Of a stretch of DNA of 44,544 nucleotides, positions 43,541 through 44,544 are shown piece by piece. Within the stretch, counting starts at the first letter, position 1, and each line of letters opens with the position of its first letter. The notes under the pieces are model-generated. The model was not told the DNA's origin and did not search any database. It worked only from the letters and a program-made list of their open reading frames with translations. The DNA is from Chthoniobacterales bacterium (GTDB taxonomy: Bacteria > Verrucomicrobiota > Verrucomicrobiia > Chthoniobacterales > UBA10450). The stretch covers positions 1 through 44,544 of the forward strand of contig JAICWQ010000005.1 in the NCBI GenBank assembly GCA_025934755.1, written 5' to 3'. The position numbers and the translations under genes were made by a program.

Positions 43541-44544
43541 ATGAAAGCCGTGGTGAAGGCGAAAGCCGAGCCGGGACTCTGGCTGCAGGAAGTCCCCGTT
43601 CCCGACGTCGGAGGCGACGATGTTCTGATTCGCGTGCTGAAAACGTCGATCTGCGGGACCGACGTACATATATATAACTGGGACGATTGGGCCCAGAAGA
43701 CCATCCCCGTCCCCATGACCATCGGGCACGAGTTCGTAGGAGTGGTCGATCGGGTCGGTAATCTCGTTAAAGGGTTCGCCAAAGGCGATCTGGTAGTGGG
43801 CGAAGGCCACATCACCTGCGGCCACTGCCGAAATTGCCTGGCCGGCCGGCGGCATCTTTGCCCAAACACCGAAGGGGTGGGCGTCAATCGCTCCGGGGCA
43901 TGGGCCGAGTTCGTGGCCATTCCGCAATCCAATTGCTGGCACGCGGACCCTTCGATTTCGCTCGATGTCCTTTCCTGCTTCGATCCACTCGGCAACGCCG
44001 TTCACACCGCGCTTTCGTTCGACCTGGTCGGCGAAGACGTTCTCATAACCGGGGCCGGACCGATTGGCTGCATGGCGATTCCAATCTGCAAACACGCTGG
44101 CGCGCGGCACGTGGTCATCACTGACGTCAATTCCTACCGGCTCGACCTCGCTTGGAAAATGAAAGTCGATCTGGCGCTCAATGTTCGGACTCAAAAATTG
44201 ACCGATGCGATGAAACAACTCGGGATGAAGGAAGGATTCGATGTCGCTCTCGAAATGTCGGGAAACCCAAAAGCGTTCGAAGACGTGCTACCCAACATGT
44301 TTCACGGCGGGAAAATCGCCCTCCTCGGAATAATGCCCGGCGAGGCCGCGATCGATTGGAATACGATCGTGTTCGATCAACTGACAATCAAAGGAATCTA
44401 CGGCCGCGAGTTTCACGAAACCTGGTACAAAACGACCGCGCTGATCAAGGGCGGCGTGGATATTCGACCGCTCATCACCCATCACTTTCCGTTCACGGAA
44501 TTCAAGGAAGCAATCGAGCTCGCCAAGTCCGGCAACTCCGGCAA
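43541..44544 (+). CDS. tdh: L-threonine 3-dehydrogenase, C-terminus cut by window edge
   Basis: [73 protein letters not shown]...[31 protein letters not shown]; Zn-MDR. Open to the right edge, so absent from the ORF track. Confidence 0.94.
   Translation, partial: MKAVVKAKAEPGLWLQEVPVPDVGGDDVLIRVLKTSICGTDVHIYNWDDWAQKTIPVPMTIGHEFVGVVDRVGNLVKGFAKGDLVVGEGHITCGHCRNCLAGRRHLCPNTEGVGVNRSGAWAEFVAIPQSNCWHADPSISLDVLSCFDPLGNAVHTALSFDLVGEDVLITGAGPIGCMAIPICKHAGARHVVITDVNSYRLDLAWKMKVDLALNVRTQKLTDAMKQLGMKEGFDVALEMSGNPKAFEDVLPNMFHGGKIALLGIMPGEAAIDWNTIVFDQLTIKGIYGREFHETWYKTTALIKGGVDIRPLITHHFPFTEFKEAIELAKSGNSG

Noticed and set aside
1-44544. CRISPR array, prophage or transposase genes
   Set aside because: No regularly spaced direct repeats, no integrase/transposase or phage structural ORFs were recognised.

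Overview
This 44.5 kb window comes from a moderately high-GC, gene-dense Gram-negative bacterium. Gene content (WaaA/Kdo, long-form IspG, GxxExxY, heptamer repeats) suggests Verrucomicrobiota or a relative, but that assignment is an inference. I support about 39 protein genes, one tRNA-Glu(TTC), two intrinsic terminators and several short repeats. The right half (20-44.5 kb) is mostly housekeeping: waaA, rsmD, AsmA-like, lipid kinase, rhomboid, glnE, DUF4112, rho, yebC, typA/bipA, a large Asp-box beta-propeller protein, ispG, ybjQ-like, rseP, dxr, GxxExxY, cdsA, tdh. The left half (0-19 kb) is the most interesting part. It reads as a candidate inositol-sphingolipid locus: inositol-3-phosphate synthase (partial, left edge), a tandem-TolC/HlyD/ABC export operon with DevBCA-like layout, glycosyltransferases, an SDR, an inositol-1-phosphate cytidylyltransferase-like enzyme, two CDP-alcohol phosphotransferases with intact catalytic motifs (one resembling the DIPP-synthase half of archaeal IPCT-DIPPS), a GNAT-like candidate N-acyltransferase, a serine-palmitoyltransferase-like alpha-oxoamine synthase, an FA2H-like hydroxylase and a DEGS1-like sphingolipid Delta4-desaturase. 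Together they could make hydroxylated/desaturated ceramide carrying an inositol-phosphate head group drawn from CDP-inositol, which would be a eukaryote-like lipid in a bacterium. All homology statements come from reading motifs and from remembered family sequences; no database search was run.
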